Shown: positions 8,369-16,343 of the stretch, piece after piece | Numbering within the stretch: the stretch's first letter is position 1 | Layout of the letters: every line of letters starts with the position of its first letter | Source of the DNA: Niallia sp. Man26 | Lineage (GTDB): Bacteria; Bacillota; Bacilli; Bacillales; Cytobacillaceae | NCBI RefSeq assembly: GCF_022049065.2 | Contig: NZ_CP095743.1 | Location: 1,937,001 to 2,001,000, forward strand | Direction of reading: 5' to 3' | Length of the DNA: 64,000 nucleotides | Position numbers and translations under genes: made by a program | Notes under the pieces: generated by a model | Told to the model about the DNA's origin: nothing | Database searches by the model: none | Seen by the model: the letters and a program-made list of their open reading frames with translations, nothing else

Positions 8369-9037
8369 ATGTTAAGAGATGAAAAAGCAGTTGTTGTATT
8401 CAGCGGAGGCCAGGACAGCACTACATGCCTGTTTTGGGCTTTGGAAACATTCAAAGAGGTAGAAGCTGTTACCTTTAATTATAATCAAAGACACAAAGCA
8501 GAAATTCAATGTGCAATTGATATTGCTGCAGAGGTTGGTGTGAAACATCATATTCTAGATATGGAATTATTAAATCAGCTGGCACCGAACGCATTGACTC
8601 GAAGTGATATTGAAGTGAAAGAAGGCGAAAATGGGGAGCTTCCTTCTACATTTGTTCCAGGCAGAAATCTTGTCTTCTTGTCTTTTGCGGCTATTTTAGC
8701 AAGCCAAATTGGTGCAAAGCATATCATTACAGGCGTTTGTGAAACAGATTTCAGCGGATATCCTGATTGCCGTGATTCCTTCATTAAATCCCTTAATGTA
8801 ACACTTAATCTTTCCATGGACACATCCTTTGTCATTCATACACCTTTAATGTGGCTGGATAAGGCGGAAACGTGGAAGCTTGCAGACGATTTAGGCAGAC
8901 TGGACTATGTGAGAGAAAAGACGTTGACATGCTATGAAGGAGTAATCGGCGACGGCTGTGGAGAATGTCCTTCATGCTTGCTTAGAAAAGCAGGACTAGA
9001 TAAATATCTTGAAGGAAAGAAAGAGGCACATGTATAA
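8369..9037 (+). CDS. queC: 7-cyano-7-deazaguanine synthase QueC
   Basis: Converts 7-carboxy-7-deazaguanine to preQ0 with ATP and ammonia in queuosine biosynthesis; cytoplasmic. 222 aa, the usual length. Seen: the PP-loop [16 protein letters not shown] near residue 10, the NQRH segment, and a C-terminal zinc site with Cys in [16 protein letters not shown]. The ATG at 8369 follows GAAAGGGAG. An in-frame TTG at 8327 lies almost in the terminator and is rejected as start. First gene of queC-queD-queE, controlled by the preQ1-I riboswitch; its stop overlaps the queD start (TAATG). Confidence 0.96.
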   Translation: MLRDEKAVVVFSGGQDSTTCLFWALETFKEVEAVTFNYNQRHKAEIQCAIDIAAEVGVKHHILDMELLNQLAPNALTRSDIEVKEGENGELPSTFVPGRNLVFLSFAAILASQIGAKHIITGVCETDFSGYPDCRDSFIKSLNVTLNLSMDTSFVIHTPLMWLDKAETWKLADDLGRLDYVREKTLTCYEGVIGDGCGECPSCLLRKAGLDKYLEGKKEAHV

Positions 9038-9519
9038 TGGACACTAATTTCTTCGGCTTTCGAATTGTGGAGAACCTGCAGAAAATCGGCCAGGACATAA
9101 AAAAAGAAGAGTTGAATTATCATCAGAAAAGAGTGCTAATCTCCAAGGAATTTACTTTCGATGCTGCACACCATCTTCACTGTTATGAAGGAAAATGCAA
9201 AAATCTACATGGGCACACATATAAAGTTATTCTAGCAGTGAGCGGTTTAACAAATGATATCGGACTTGTCATTGACTTTGGTGATCTGAAAAACATTTGG
9301 AAGGAAAAAATAGAAGTATATCTCGACCACCGCTATCTAAATGAAACACTGCCGCATATGAATACAACTGCAGAAAACATGGTTGTGTGGATGTATGAAA
9401 AATTAAATGAAGAATTAAAACAATACAATAATGACAGCCAAAAGCTGAGAGTAGAGTATATCAAGCTATATGAGACACCTACGAGTTTTGCAGAAGCAAG
9501 AAGGGAATGGATGGGATGA
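9037..9519 (+). CDS. queD: 6-carboxy-5,6,7,8-tetrahydropterin synthase QueD
   Basis: Makes 6-carboxytetrahydropterin from dihydroneopterin triphosphate, the first dedicated queuosine step. 160 aa. Zinc ligands are in FDAAHHLH and LHGHTYK of the T-fold, with the catalytic Cys in CYEGKCKNLHGH. It contains the VIDFGDLK and LDHRYLNE blocks typical of the PTPS/QueD family and ends with the conserved YETPTSFAEA. The first 30 or so residues before the core are slightly longer than in many homologues. The ATG at 9037 shares one base with the queC stop, indicating translational coupling; the end overlaps queE. Confidence 0.95.
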   Translation: MDTNFFGFRIVENLQKIGQDIKKEELNYHQKRVLISKEFTFDAAHHLHCYEGKCKNLHGHTYKVILAVSGLTNDIGLVIDFGDLKNIWKEKIEVYLDHRYLNETLPHMNTTAENMVVWMYEKLNEELKQYNNDSQKLRVEYIKLYETPTSFAEARREWMG

Positions 9520-10238
9520 GCAAAATACCGGTGCTAGAGATTTTCGGGCCGACAATCCAAGGAGAAGGGATGGTTGTGGGCAGGAAAACAATGTTTATCC
9601 GCACTGCCGGGTGCGATTATCGCTGTTCGTGGTGCGATTCTGCTTTCACATGGGATGGCACAGGAAAAGATGATATTATCCAAATGACAGCAGAGGAAAT
9701 TTGGGAACGATTATCTGAATTAGGCGGAGATCGCTTCGACCATGTCACTATTTCAGGGGGAAATCCAGCCCTGCTGACAAACCTTCGCCATTTCATTGAG
9801 CTGGCAAAGCAAAAAAATATCCAGTTGGCTTTAGAAACACAGGGAAGCAAATGGCAAGACTGGTTTGAGCAAATTGATGATCTGACCATTTCGCCTAAGC
9901 CGCCAAGCTCTGGAATGAAAACAAATTTTTCCATTTTAGATGACATCATCACGAAATTGTCAGATGCAAACAGCTTGTTCAGTTTGAAGGTGGTTGTTTT
10001 TGATGAAGCAGACTATGAATATGCTATTCATGTTCATCAACGCTACCCAAATGTGCCTTTTTATTTGCAAGTAGGCAATGATGACATTACAAATGGCAAT
10101 AATGAAGAATTGCTGCAAAAGCTGTTAACGAAATATGAATGGCTGATTGACCTCACTATGAACACGAGTGAAATGAATGACGTTCGCGTTCTTCCGCAGC
10201 TTCATGCATTGGTTTGGGGAAATAAAAGAGGCGTTTAG
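9516..10238 (+). CDS. queE: 7-carboxy-7-deazaguanine synthase QueE
   Basis: Radical SAM enzyme converting carboxytetrahydropterin to 7-carboxy-7-deazaguanine. 240 aa. The cluster motif is CDYRCSWCDSAFTW (CX3CX2C), preceded by the QueE-typical EIFGPTIQGEGMVVGRKTMF. ISGGNPAL carries the SAM-binding GGxP-like motif. The ATG at 9516 forms ATGA with the queD stop and has AAGGGA nine bases upstream, so it is preferred to the ATG at 9507. It is the last gene of the operon. A queF homologue, present after queE in B. subtilis, is not found here, and no strong terminator is visible in the 194 bp that follow. Confidence 0.94.
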   Translation: MSKIPVLEIFGPTIQGEGMVVGRKTMFIRTAGCDYRCSWCDSAFTWDGTGKDDIIQMTAEEIWERLSELGGDRFDHVTISGGNPALLTNLRHFIELAKQKNIQLALETQGSKWQDWFEQIDDLTISPKPPSSGMKTNFSILDDIITKLSDANSLFSLKVVVFDEADYEYAIHVHQRYPNVPFYLQVGNDDITNGNNEELLQKLLTKYEWLIDLTMNTSEMNDVRVLPQLHALVWGNKRGV

Positions 10239-10432
10239 ACTATAAATATCTAGTTTTACTGATAAATATAAGGTTCAATATAACTATTAATATGGACAAA
10301 TTTCCTTTTTTGGACACAATATTATCTTACTATCGGAGGAATTTGTAGAATATAATCGAAAAAAAGCGGGAAACGATGTATAATAAATTATTAGAATAGT
10401 AGATTCTAACAAGAGGGAGGATCTGATAAGTA

Positions 10433-10813
10433 ATGGAATGGACTTTAGCCATTTTATTTATTGCTGCAGTGGTGCTGTTATTTGCTTCCACAATCAGAAG
10501 CCGTAAAACAGCAAAAGCAGAACAAAGGGAAATCGATATGATTCACCTTTCTGTTACGGAAGAGCTGACACAGCTGCAGACACAAGTTCGCAATCTAGAG
10601 CTCGATATAGAGATCATTGAAAAAGAATCTGGCGTTCGATTAGCATTAGCTGATCGCGTTAAATTAAGAGAAGTTTTAGACTTGCACCGTCGCAAATATT
10701 CCATTGAAACAATTGCCGGCCAAAAAAAGCTGTCAGTTGAACAAGTGGAAAAAATGCTTGCTCCTTATATTATGGAGAAAGAAGAAAGGAGATCTGTTGT
10801 AAATGAAGCCTAG
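10433..10813 (+). CDS. Membrane-anchored coiled-coil protein of unknown function
   Basis: 126 aa with one N-terminal membrane segment (about residues 3-20, WTLAILFIAAVVLLFA), then a charged helical region with coiled-coil character (LTQLQTQVRNLELDIEIIEK). The part after residue 75 could form a small helical DNA- or protein-binding unit (YSIETIAGQKKLSVEQVEKM resembles a helix-turn-helix), but this is speculative. I do not recognise the family. The ATG at 10433 follows GGGAGG. It overlaps the next gene by 11 bp, so the two are probably translationally coupled. TATAAT near 10380 may be its -10 box. Confidence 0.75.
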   Translation: MEWTLAILFIAAVVLLFASTIRSRKTAKAEQREIDMIHLSVTEELTQLQTQVRNLELDIEIIEKESGVRLALADRVKLREVLDLHRRKYSIETIAGQKKLSVEQVEKMLAPYIMEKEERRSVVNEA

Positions 10814-11330
10814 TACCATAAGCAGTTTTGCAGCAGGTTTACTTTTAGCGGCAGCCATTAGCAGTGTTGCCTATTATGTGACTAAGGAAGATACACCAAA
10901 AGCAGCAGAACCTGCAACAACTGCTGTGACAGAGGATACAAATACAGAAGCGGTTAAAACACCGACTGTTGAAGAGATGGAAGAACTACTCGCTTCTTCC
11001 GGCTATGTTGTACAAACAAAAGAAGAAGCTGAAAAGACAGAAACGCAATGGCAGGAAAAAGTCGATGCTGCTAAAAAATCAGCAAGTGAAGATACAGAGA
11101 GCAATGGTGATGTTGTCTATCGCACTAGCATTTATGTATCAAACGGGATGACAAGTATTGATGTTGGAAACGCCTTGAAAGATGCTGATATCATTAAAAT
11201 GAGCGGCTTCGAATTTTCTAAAGAAGTAGAAAAAAAAGGTGTCGAAAAATACTTGAAGCCTGGCTCATATAAAATCGACAGCTCCATGTCTACAAATAAA
11301 ATTATATCTACTATTTTCCAAAAACAATAA
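10803..11330 (+). CDS. MltG-like LysM-type domain protein lacking the catalytic domain
   Basis: 175 aa with an N-terminal membrane segment (FAAGLLLAAAISSVAYYV), a Thr/Glu-rich linker, and a C-terminal segment of about 70 residues: VSNGMTSIDVGNALKDADII, then FSKEVEKKG and LKPGSYKIDSSMSTNKII. This resembles the LysM-like subdomain at the start of the endolytic transglycosylase MltG (YceG). The MltG catalytic domain with its Glu is absent, so it is not expected to cleave glycan. It may instead bind peptidoglycan or modulate MltG. It is coupled to the upstream coiled-coil protein by an 11-bp overlap. The family call is moderate. Confidence 0.65.
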   Translation: MKPSTISSFAAGLLLAAAISSVAYYVTKEDTPKAAEPATTAVTEDTNTEAVKTPTVEEMEELLASSGYVVQTKEEAEKTETQWQEKVDAAKKSASEDTESNGDVVYRTSIYVSNGMTSIDVGNALKDADIIKMSGFEFSKEVEKKGVEKYLKPGSYKIDSSMSTNKIISTIFQKQ

Positions 11331-11339
11331 AAGCAAAAA

Positions 11340-11373
11340 AATCACTTATGCATACAGCATAAGTGATTTTTTT
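11340..11373 (+). terminator. Rho-independent terminator
   Basis: 12-bp perfect stem AATCACTTATGC/GCATAAGTGATT with a 5-nt loop and a T run, just after the MltG-like gene. Confidence 0.88.
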
Positions 11374-11440
11374 ATTGCCATAGGTGGGAAGCCAAACCGT
11401 TTTCGTTCCATTCCATAAAATGCTAGGAGGAAGCTTTATT

Positions 11441-11758
11441 ATGGAAGGTGAAAAGATGAAAAGAAATAAAAGGAGCAGGGGATTTTGCCTGCCAGGCGGT
11501 TATCGATACTGTGGCCCAGGCTGCAGCGGCCCAGGAGCGCCAATCAACTACGTAGATTCATGCTGTAAAAAACATGATGATTGTGTAGCAAGATACGGCT
11601 CAAGCTGCAGATGTGACGAGCTGTTAATTGAATGCGTGCAAAGAAAAACGAATGAAAGAACACACGAAGGAAGCACTGCCAGACTTATCTCCGGCTTCAT
11701 GAAACTGCGCACTGATTTGAATTGTGCAAAGCCAAGACGGACACAACGCCGAAGATAA
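11441..11758 (+). CDS. Phospholipase A2-like protein
   Basis: 105-aa basic, Cys-rich protein. The block RYCGPGCSGPG resembles the calcium loop YxGxG of secreted and parvovirus-type phospholipase A2. It is followed by INYVDSCCKKHDDCVARYG, which carries the His-Asp catalytic dyad with the CCxxHDxC pattern. The substrate would be the sn-2 ester of phospholipids. There is no signal peptide: the N-terminus is Lys/Arg-rich (MKRNKRSRG), so location is uncertain. The ATG at 11441 lies ten bases after AGGAGG; in-frame codons upstream have no ribosome-binding site. The stop codon is inside the loop of the terminator that follows. Function is inferred from motif only. Confidence 0.75.
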   Translation: MEGEKMKRNKRSRGFCLPGGYRYCGPGCSGPGAPINYVDSCCKKHDDCVARYGSSCRCDELLIECVQRKTNERTHEGSTARLISGFMKLRTDLNCAKPRRTQRRR

Positions 11759-11769
11759 CGGCGTTGTGT
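11741..11769. terminator. Terminator overlapping the ends of two convergent genes
   Basis: 11-bp perfect inverted repeat ACACAACGCCG/CGGCGTTGTGT. The stop of the PLA2-like gene lies in the loop and the stop of the opposing gene starts at the last stem base. TTATTTTT follows on the plus strand. Confidence 0.75.
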
Positions 11770-12113
11770 TATTTTTGGATTGGAAAAGAAAACATTTCCT
11801 GTAAATGCTGCTTATCCCGGTAAGAGCGATAAGCAACAAGGATTTGGTCATCCATCGAAGCATCCAACTGAAGAATATAGTCACTTTTTTTCTCTAAATA
11901 ATAATGTATTCCCTCTGCCTCTAAAACATAGAAATGATAAAAATCTCCTAATAAGAATTGAGTGGCTTTTTTTGTATCTTGATGTGTTTCAATATAGTCT
12001 GCTAAGCCGATGACAGATATAGTTGCACCTTCTTTGTTTGCAAGCATGCTGTTGCGTACCGTTCCTGCTGTCTGCGTCAATGTATTTTTAGCTTTAGCTA
12101 AAATATTACTCAT
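11769..12113 (-). CDS. Hypothetical protein, 114 aa
   Basis: No family recognised. The protein begins MSNILAKAKNTLTQTAGTVR and has no membrane segment or signal peptide. The middle alternates aromatic and acidic residues (FLLGDFYHFYVLEAEGIHYY), suggesting a small beta-rich fold. The start is well supported: GGAGG lies six bases before the ATG. It stands alone between the PLA2-like gene (convergent) and a small membrane protein gene on the same strand about 100 bp upstream. Confidence 0.7.
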   Translation of the reverse strand: MSNILAKAKNTLTQTAGTVRNSMLANKEGATISVIGLADYIETHQDTKKATQFLLGDFYHFYVLEAEGIHYYLEKKSDYILQLDASMDDQILVAYRSYRDKQHLQEMFSFPIQK

Positions 12114-12202
12114 TGTCTGCCTCCAAAAATAATAGTAGTAAGGATAGTATGCACGCTATAAATTACTGTTATCCTTGCAGCAAGCAGTTTAAAGCGGAAA
12201 CA

Positions 12203-12230
12203 AAAAAAGGGCCTTACATAGCCCTTTTTT
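12203..12230 (-). terminator. Terminator downstream of the small membrane protein gene
   Basis: AAAAAAGGGC, an 8-nt loop and GCCCTTTTTT. The symmetric A and T runs would terminate in either direction; for the minus-strand gene it coincides with the stop codon. Confidence 0.7.
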
Positions 12231-12513
12231 AAGAAAAATTAAATGTAAATAAAACGAAAGCAAATGCTGCGACCCAAATAATAGGAATTAAGTTAATAAT
12301 AATGGCAGTTTTTTTTCGTTTGTTTCTGAATATCCACGAAAGAATCGTACAGACAATAAAGGCAACTGGATACAAGCTGACAATTAAGACAAATAGAATA
12401 TTATAAAAGCTGAATCCTCCATCAAAGCTCATAAAAGAAAGTCCCCATATCGGCAGCCAAGGTATGAGACATAGTAAATAAATAACTTGTAAAATGACCA
12501 AATAAATTTTCAT
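12229..12513 (-). CDS. Small integral membrane protein of unknown function
   Basis: 94 aa with three strongly hydrophobic stretches (IYLVILQVIYLLCLIPWL, FYNILFVLIVSLYPVAFIV and INLIPIIWVAAFAFVLFTF) and a short basic loop RNKRKK before the third. This predicts three membrane helices. I do not recognise the family. The internal ATG at 12513 is taken because AGGGGGA lies just before it; the open frame extends 12 codons further upstream without a clear ribosome-binding site. Confidence 0.65.
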   Translation of the reverse strand: MKIYLVILQVIYLLCLIPWLPIWGLSFMSFDGGFSFYNILFVLIVSLYPVAFIVCTILSWIFRNKRKKTAIIINLIPIIWVAAFAFVLFTFNFS

Positions 12514-12632
12514 ATTTCCCCCTGTGTTTTTATGTCTATTACTCCTCATTATAGGAAGGAGCGCGGTGTTTCACATCATTCAAAAGGCTCGTGTTTCAAA
12601 CAGCCCTAACATGCCTTAAGACTCTAGTATGA

Positions 12633-12858
12633 TTACGATTTGTTGATAGGCTTGATGGGTGGAACGCACACCTTCTGAGAAGACTTTTTATTTTTTTCAT
12701 CTAGTGCAACATACTGCTTGAGCTGCATTTGTTTTGCGTGCTCGTTTTAGATGGATCAAGATATCCTCTTGAGTGCCTTTTTTTAGAAATGGCCAAAAAT
12801 TTTTAGCAGCTAAAGCTAGCTGTTGGAAGTACTCACTATATGCTGTATCTATCGTAGC
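12633..12858 (-). pseudogene. Frameshifted gene remnant
   Basis: The 400-bp stretch 12550-12947 has no intact gene. On the minus strand one frame reads YSEYFQQLALAAKNFWPFLK and KKGTQEDILIHLKRARK. The next frame then continues MQLKQYVALDEKNKKSSQ and KVCVPPIKPINKS to a stop at 12633-12635. Both halves look like real protein, and the switch occurs near 12740 in an AAAACAAA stretch. No start codon is present, and an in-frame stop lies at 12859-12861. This is best read as the 3' end of a decayed gene; the family was not recognised. Confidence 0.5.
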
Positions 12859-12895
12859 TTATAATAATTAGGTAAAATAGTCTATATAATTCCAT

Positions 12896-12938
12896 GAAAA
12901 ATTGGTATGTTACAGGTAAGTAAGTCCTGTAACATACC
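12896..12938 (-). terminator. Terminator of the DUF1906 gene
   Basis: 13-bp perfect stem GGTATGTTACAGG/CCTGTAACATACC with a 9-nt loop. On the minus strand it is followed by AATTTTTC. Confidence 0.85.
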
Positions 12939-12947
12939 AGTATTTGA

Positions 12948-14207
12948 TTATGCGCTCCACAATACTTCTGTTAATTTGCTGTCAAACAGGTTTGTGTCAA
13001 TATTACAGGTTTCAGCATTTATTCCATACTGCCAGCCGTATGCCAACGATCCTTCAGGTGCGTCGACATCAAAATCAGGTGCTTCTTGTTCTGTGGTGAT
13101 ACCGATGCTTGGCGATGCTGACCAAATAAAGGTATCATCCTTTACTTCTTGTTTATTTTGAGCAGCTTCGTTGAAGGAATCTACTAAATCACTGCCATTG
13201 TCAAACACGCCATATATGGCTGGCTCGAAATTAGAAGCAGTTATTTCATCATACCACCCTTCAATAAAGGCAGCATCGACTGGGTAAGTCGGTTCAATAT
13301 CTGCAAATATTGCTACTCCATCTGGTGTTCCTAATTCATTTGCAAGATCAATCGCTTCCTTCGCTTCATTGACTCCATTATCATATCCTGTTGCATCAGT
13401 AAAGCCGTTGTGTATAAGCAAAACGTCTGCATCCTTTTCATGAATTAAGTCGATTTGCTCATTTGTTAAACCAGCAGAAACACCTTCATTGTGGCCCAAA
13501 TAGCGGGCTACCACTTTAGGATTACCGAAGTTCTCATTCACACAAGCATAGAATTCATCTGTAGATGCACTGGCAGAGTCTATGCCCCAAATATAGGCAG
13601 GTTTTTCCTTTGAAGAACTTGCATTATTATTAGCTGATTCTTCCTCGCTTCCTGCATTTTCGTTATCGTTATTCTCCTTGCTGTCGTTTTCTGCGTTTGT
13701 CTCTTTGCCTGATGTTGTAATACCATTTGTAACTTCGACATTAACATGAAGCTGAATATTGTTTATCAGATTATTTTCAATGGTTGTTGGCCCAGTACTG
13801 TTTACCTCATTGTTGATTGTATTATTTAAAGTACCTGTTAAACTGCCGTTTAAGAGACTCTCCAGTTTATTTGTCAGTTTCACTTCTGCTTCATCGCTGA
13901 TAGAGTTAGTTATATTGTTTTTAATATTTGCGTCTTTATTTTCCACTTCATTCTGAATCGAACTCTCAATTTCCGCTTTAGCTTGGCCGCTTACATTGTT
14001 TTCAATATTATTAGAAACTGAAAGACTAGAGCTGCTTTCTGCTTCGTTTTGTTGCTCTGACTCAGTTGCAGAGCTATTATTAGCCTTTGTTTCAGAGCTA
14101 TCAGCCACTGCAGCACTATTAGAATTTTCATATATAAATGCACCGATGCCCATTAACAAAATCAATAAAGCTGAAGCTGTAATGATTAAATATCTTTTCC
14201 AATTCAT
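12948..14207 (-). CDS. Secreted or membrane-anchored protein with C-terminal DUF1906 glycoside-hydrolase-like domain
   Basis: 419 aa. An N-terminal membrane segment (YLIITASALLILLMGIGAFI, residues 5-25) would anchor the protein or act as a signal. Residues 30-200 are rich in Asn, Ser and Glu and contain spaced hydrophobics in a repeating pattern (NNIENNV, AEIESSIQNEV, ANIKNNITNSI, NTINNEV). From about residue 203 a DUF1906 (Rv2525c-like) domain starts with IWGIDSASAS and continues with VVARYLG, DVLLIHNG, GVAIFADIEP and YGWQYGI. This TIM-barrel-like fold is related to GH25 lysozymes; cell-wall action is plausible but unproven. The start ATG lies nine bases after GGAAGG. Expressed alone, with its own terminator. 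Confidence 0.82.
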   Translation of the reverse strand: MNWKRYLIITASALLILLMGIGAFIYENSNSAAVADSSETKANNSSATESEQQNEAESSSSLSVSNNIENNVSGQAKAEIESSIQNEVENKDANIKNNITNSISDEAEVKLTNKLESLLNGSLTGTLNNTINNEVNSTGPTTIENNLINNIQLHVNVEVTNGITTSGKETNAENDSKENNDNENAGSEEESANNNASSSKEKPAYIWGIDSASASTDEFYACVNENFGNPKVVARYLGHNEGVSAGLTNEQIDLIHEKDADVLLIHNGFTDATGYDNGVNEAKEAIDLANELGTPDGVAIFADIEPTYPVDAAFIEGWYDEITASNFEPAIYGVFDNGSDLVDSFNEAAQNKQEVKDDTFIWSASPSIGITTEQEAPDFDVDAPEGSLAYGWQYGINAETCNIDTNLFDSKLTEVLWSA

Positions 14208-14367
14208 CGTATCACACCTTCCTTTATCCCTCTTAACTACAATATGTTGAATTACAACCATTTGTTCGGGCTTGTCCAGGAAGAAAGTTATCGATTATTC
14301 ACAAAGCCTCTCGTATAGGATAAAGCGAAAGGGGGAAGCTAAAAAAAATATCTAGTAGGTGAAAAAA

Positions 14368-14841
14368 ATGCTGTTTTCTATTTTTTTCTTTTTTGCATGG
14401 CTAATCACGGCCATCTTTTATCTGCAAAAAAAGGTGATATCAAAAGGGGAAAATATGATTATTTTTCTAATCATGCTTGTTGTCAGCATCCATTGGAATT
14501 GGATTATTTACGAGGAGCTTGTTTTAGTGAAAATTGCGGATACAACACAAGCATATACGGCTTTTTTGTTGTTTCGGACGATAATTACACCAGTAGCGGC
14601 AATTATTTATATAAACATCATCCTGACAAAAACGACTAGATTAAAAACCATTTTCGTTACATTAGGAGGAGCGCTGTGTTTATTCGCTTTTATTTTGTTG
14701 GCACTCGCAGGTAATTTGATTGAAACAAAGCAGTGGAATCTAAGTCTTGATTATATTTATTTTGTCCTTTATTTTTGCGGTGCTTTAGTAATTCATTATT
14801 TCTACCAGTCCATTATTCAAAAAGAAGGTAAAACGGTATGA
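14368..14841 (+). CDS. Multi-pass membrane protein of unknown function
   Basis: 157 aa with five hydrophobic segments (for example SIFFFFAWLITAIFYL, MIIFLIMLVVSIHWNWIIY and LCLFAFILLALAGNLI). No known family is recognised, although the overall plan resembles the following gene. The ATG at 14368 has AGGTGA seven bases upstream and is preferred to the in-frame GTG at 14359. The last four bases overlap the next start (ATGA), so the pair is translationally coupled. Confidence 0.7.
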   Translation: MLFSIFFFFAWLITAIFYLQKKVISKGENMIIFLIMLVVSIHWNWIIYEELVLVKIADTTQAYTAFLLFRTIITPVAAIIYINIILTKTTRLKTIFVTLGGALCLFAFILLALAGNLIETKQWNLSLDYIYFVLYFCGALVIHYFYQSIIQKEGKTV

Positions 14842-15347
14842 AATTAATCGGAACATTTGATATGAATGAAATTGCTTTGCTGATTTTCGTCGGAGTCACA
14901 TACGCGATTATGGTTATCTTGCCAAAGGTGCTGTCAACAGAACTGACTATATTAAGTATTGTTTGGGGGTTCACAATCGGGGTGGTGTTCGATTTCACCA
15001 TCGGTGGCGGCCGGCTTGATTATTATAGAGTGAATGATATTAATCATTATGAGCTGTTTGACTTTGTGTACTATATGCTGTTTGTACCGTTCGGTTATTG
15101 CTTTAATTACTTCTATGAAGTGCTGCGGATACGGGGTCTATTTAGCATTTTGTATATTGTCGTTTGGGCAGGTATTGGTATTGGAGCACAATTTGTATTT
15201 AGCCTGCTGCATATTATCACCTTGCAAAATGGCTATAAACTTGTCCATTCTCTTCCCGTTTTTCTGATTATCCAAACTGTCACCGCATTTATTTATGCTT
15301 ATATAAAAAAGGAAGAGCAGAAAAGCAAAAGCAAGGAAAATGAATAG
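14838..15347 (+). CDS. Multi-pass membrane protein, possibly CBO0543-like
   Basis: 169 aa with about five membrane helices and a charged tail (KKEEQKSKSKENE). The central YELFDFVYYMLFVPFGYCFNY segment resembles the core of CBO0543-type proteins encoded 1.5 kb downstream (FHYLLFP...YYP pattern), but similarity is weak and the family call is tentative. Translation is coupled to the previous gene through ATGA. A clear terminator follows, so the two genes form a bicistronic unit. Confidence 0.7.
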   Translation: MKLIGTFDMNEIALLIFVGVTYAIMVILPKVLSTELTILSIVWGFTIGVVFDFTIGGGRLDYYRVNDINHYELFDFVYYMLFVPFGYCFNYFYEVLRIRGLFSILYIVVWAGIGIGAQFVFSLLHIITLQNGYKLVHSLPVFLIIQTVTAFIYAYIKKEEQKSKSKENE

Positions 15348-15370
15348 GGGGTAGTTTGTTAAACTTTTCG

Positions 15371-15399
15371 AAGATATCCAATTGGATATCTTTTTTTTT
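15371..15399 (+). terminator. Rho-independent terminator
   Basis: 9-bp stem AAGATATCC/GGATATCTT around AATT, followed by a long T run. Confidence 0.85.
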
Positions 15400-15480
15400 A
15401 TAAAAACAATAATTTAAACAGTAAATATGCCGTTAGCAACTGTTCTTTTCTTGTCTAGAAGCCCTTCATCACTAATTTTC

Positions 15481-15507
15481 ACAAAAATTTCAAATAATCA
15501 TATATTA
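15481..15507 (+). promoter_or_regulatory. Candidate sigmaK-type promoter before the amidase gene
   Basis: AC at 15481-15482, 16 bases, then CATATATTA at 15499-15507, matching the mother-cell sigmaK pattern AC-N15/16-CATANNNTA. The untranslated leader would be about 120 nt, which is long. A chance match in A+T-rich DNA is possible. No other feature is seen in the gap 15400-15634. Confidence 0.35.
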
Positions 15508-15634
15508 ATATTAGTCGATCGGTAAAAGAAAAGAGTCGTTATAACTATATTACTTATTTTATTATTTGGAAACATGAATGCCTTTTCTTCTGTGCTGATC
15601 CATACTCGCTAATTCTAAAAAGGAGATGGTTAGT

Positions 15635-16336
15635 ATGACAAAAATATTTATTGATCCAGGGCATGGCGGATCTGATCCTGGTGCCGTCGGTAATGGGCTG
15701 CAGGAAAAGGACTTAACGTTAAAGATTGCTAAAAAGATACAAGCTTTGTTGAAGGACTACGAAGATGTTGAGGTGAAAATGAGCCGCACAACAGACAAAT
15801 TTTTGAGTCTTGATCAGCGGACAGATGCTGCTAACAGCTGGAATGCTGACTTTTTTCTGTCTGTGCATATCAATGCGGGCGGCGGAACAGGCTATGAAGA
15901 TTACCGCTACAACACACTTGCAATCTCAAGCAGAACCGGTAAGGTTCATGCAGCCATTCATAATGCAATCATGGATGAACTTGAATCTTATAATGTAGTC
16001 GACAGGGGGACAAAAGCATCCGATCTGCATGTATTGAGAGAATCTGATATGGCTGCAATTTTGACAGAAAGCTTATTCATCGACACTCGCAAGGATGCTA
16101 ACCTTTTAAAGAATGATGACTTCCTTGATGCAGTTGCATTAGGACATGTTAAAGGGCTTGAGCGAGCCTTTAACTTAAAGAAAAAAGCCGCTTCCACAAC
16201 GTATAAAATTAAAGCAGGAGACACGTTTTGGGATATAGAAGAACGTTTAAATATCAAGCATGGAACATTAAAAAATCTTAATCCTAATGTTAATGCGACT
16301 GAACTGAAGGTTGGTCAAAGTATCCGTATTAAATAA
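15635..16336 (+). CDS. N-acetylmuramoyl-L-alanine amidase (Amidase_3) with LysM domain
   Basis: 233 aa. The Amidase_3 domain (residues 1-175) cleaves the bond between muramic acid and L-Ala of peptidoglycan. Zinc ligands are visible in IDPGHGGSDPGA (His), GLQEKDLTL (Glu) and FFLSVHINAGGG (His), and the catalytic Glu in ILTESLFID. A C-terminal LysM domain, about residues 188-233 (YKIKAGDTFWDIEERLNIKH and LKVGQSIRIK), binds glycan. There is no signal peptide, as in the mother-cell amidase CwlC, so release by mother-cell lysis is possible. The ATG at 15635 lies nine bases after AAGGAG; an ATG at 15626 overlaps that site. Confidence 0.92.
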   Translation: MTKIFIDPGHGGSDPGAVGNGLQEKDLTLKIAKKIQALLKDYEDVEVKMSRTTDKFLSLDQRTDAANSWNADFFLSVHINAGGGTGYEDYRYNTLAISSRTGKVHAAIHNAIMDELESYNVVDRGTKASDLHVLRESDMAAILTESLFIDTRKDANLLKNDDFLDAVALGHVKGLERAFNLKKKAASTTYKIKAGDTFWDIEERLNIKHGTLKNLNPNVNATELKVGQSIRIK

Positions 16337-16343
16337 AAAAGGA

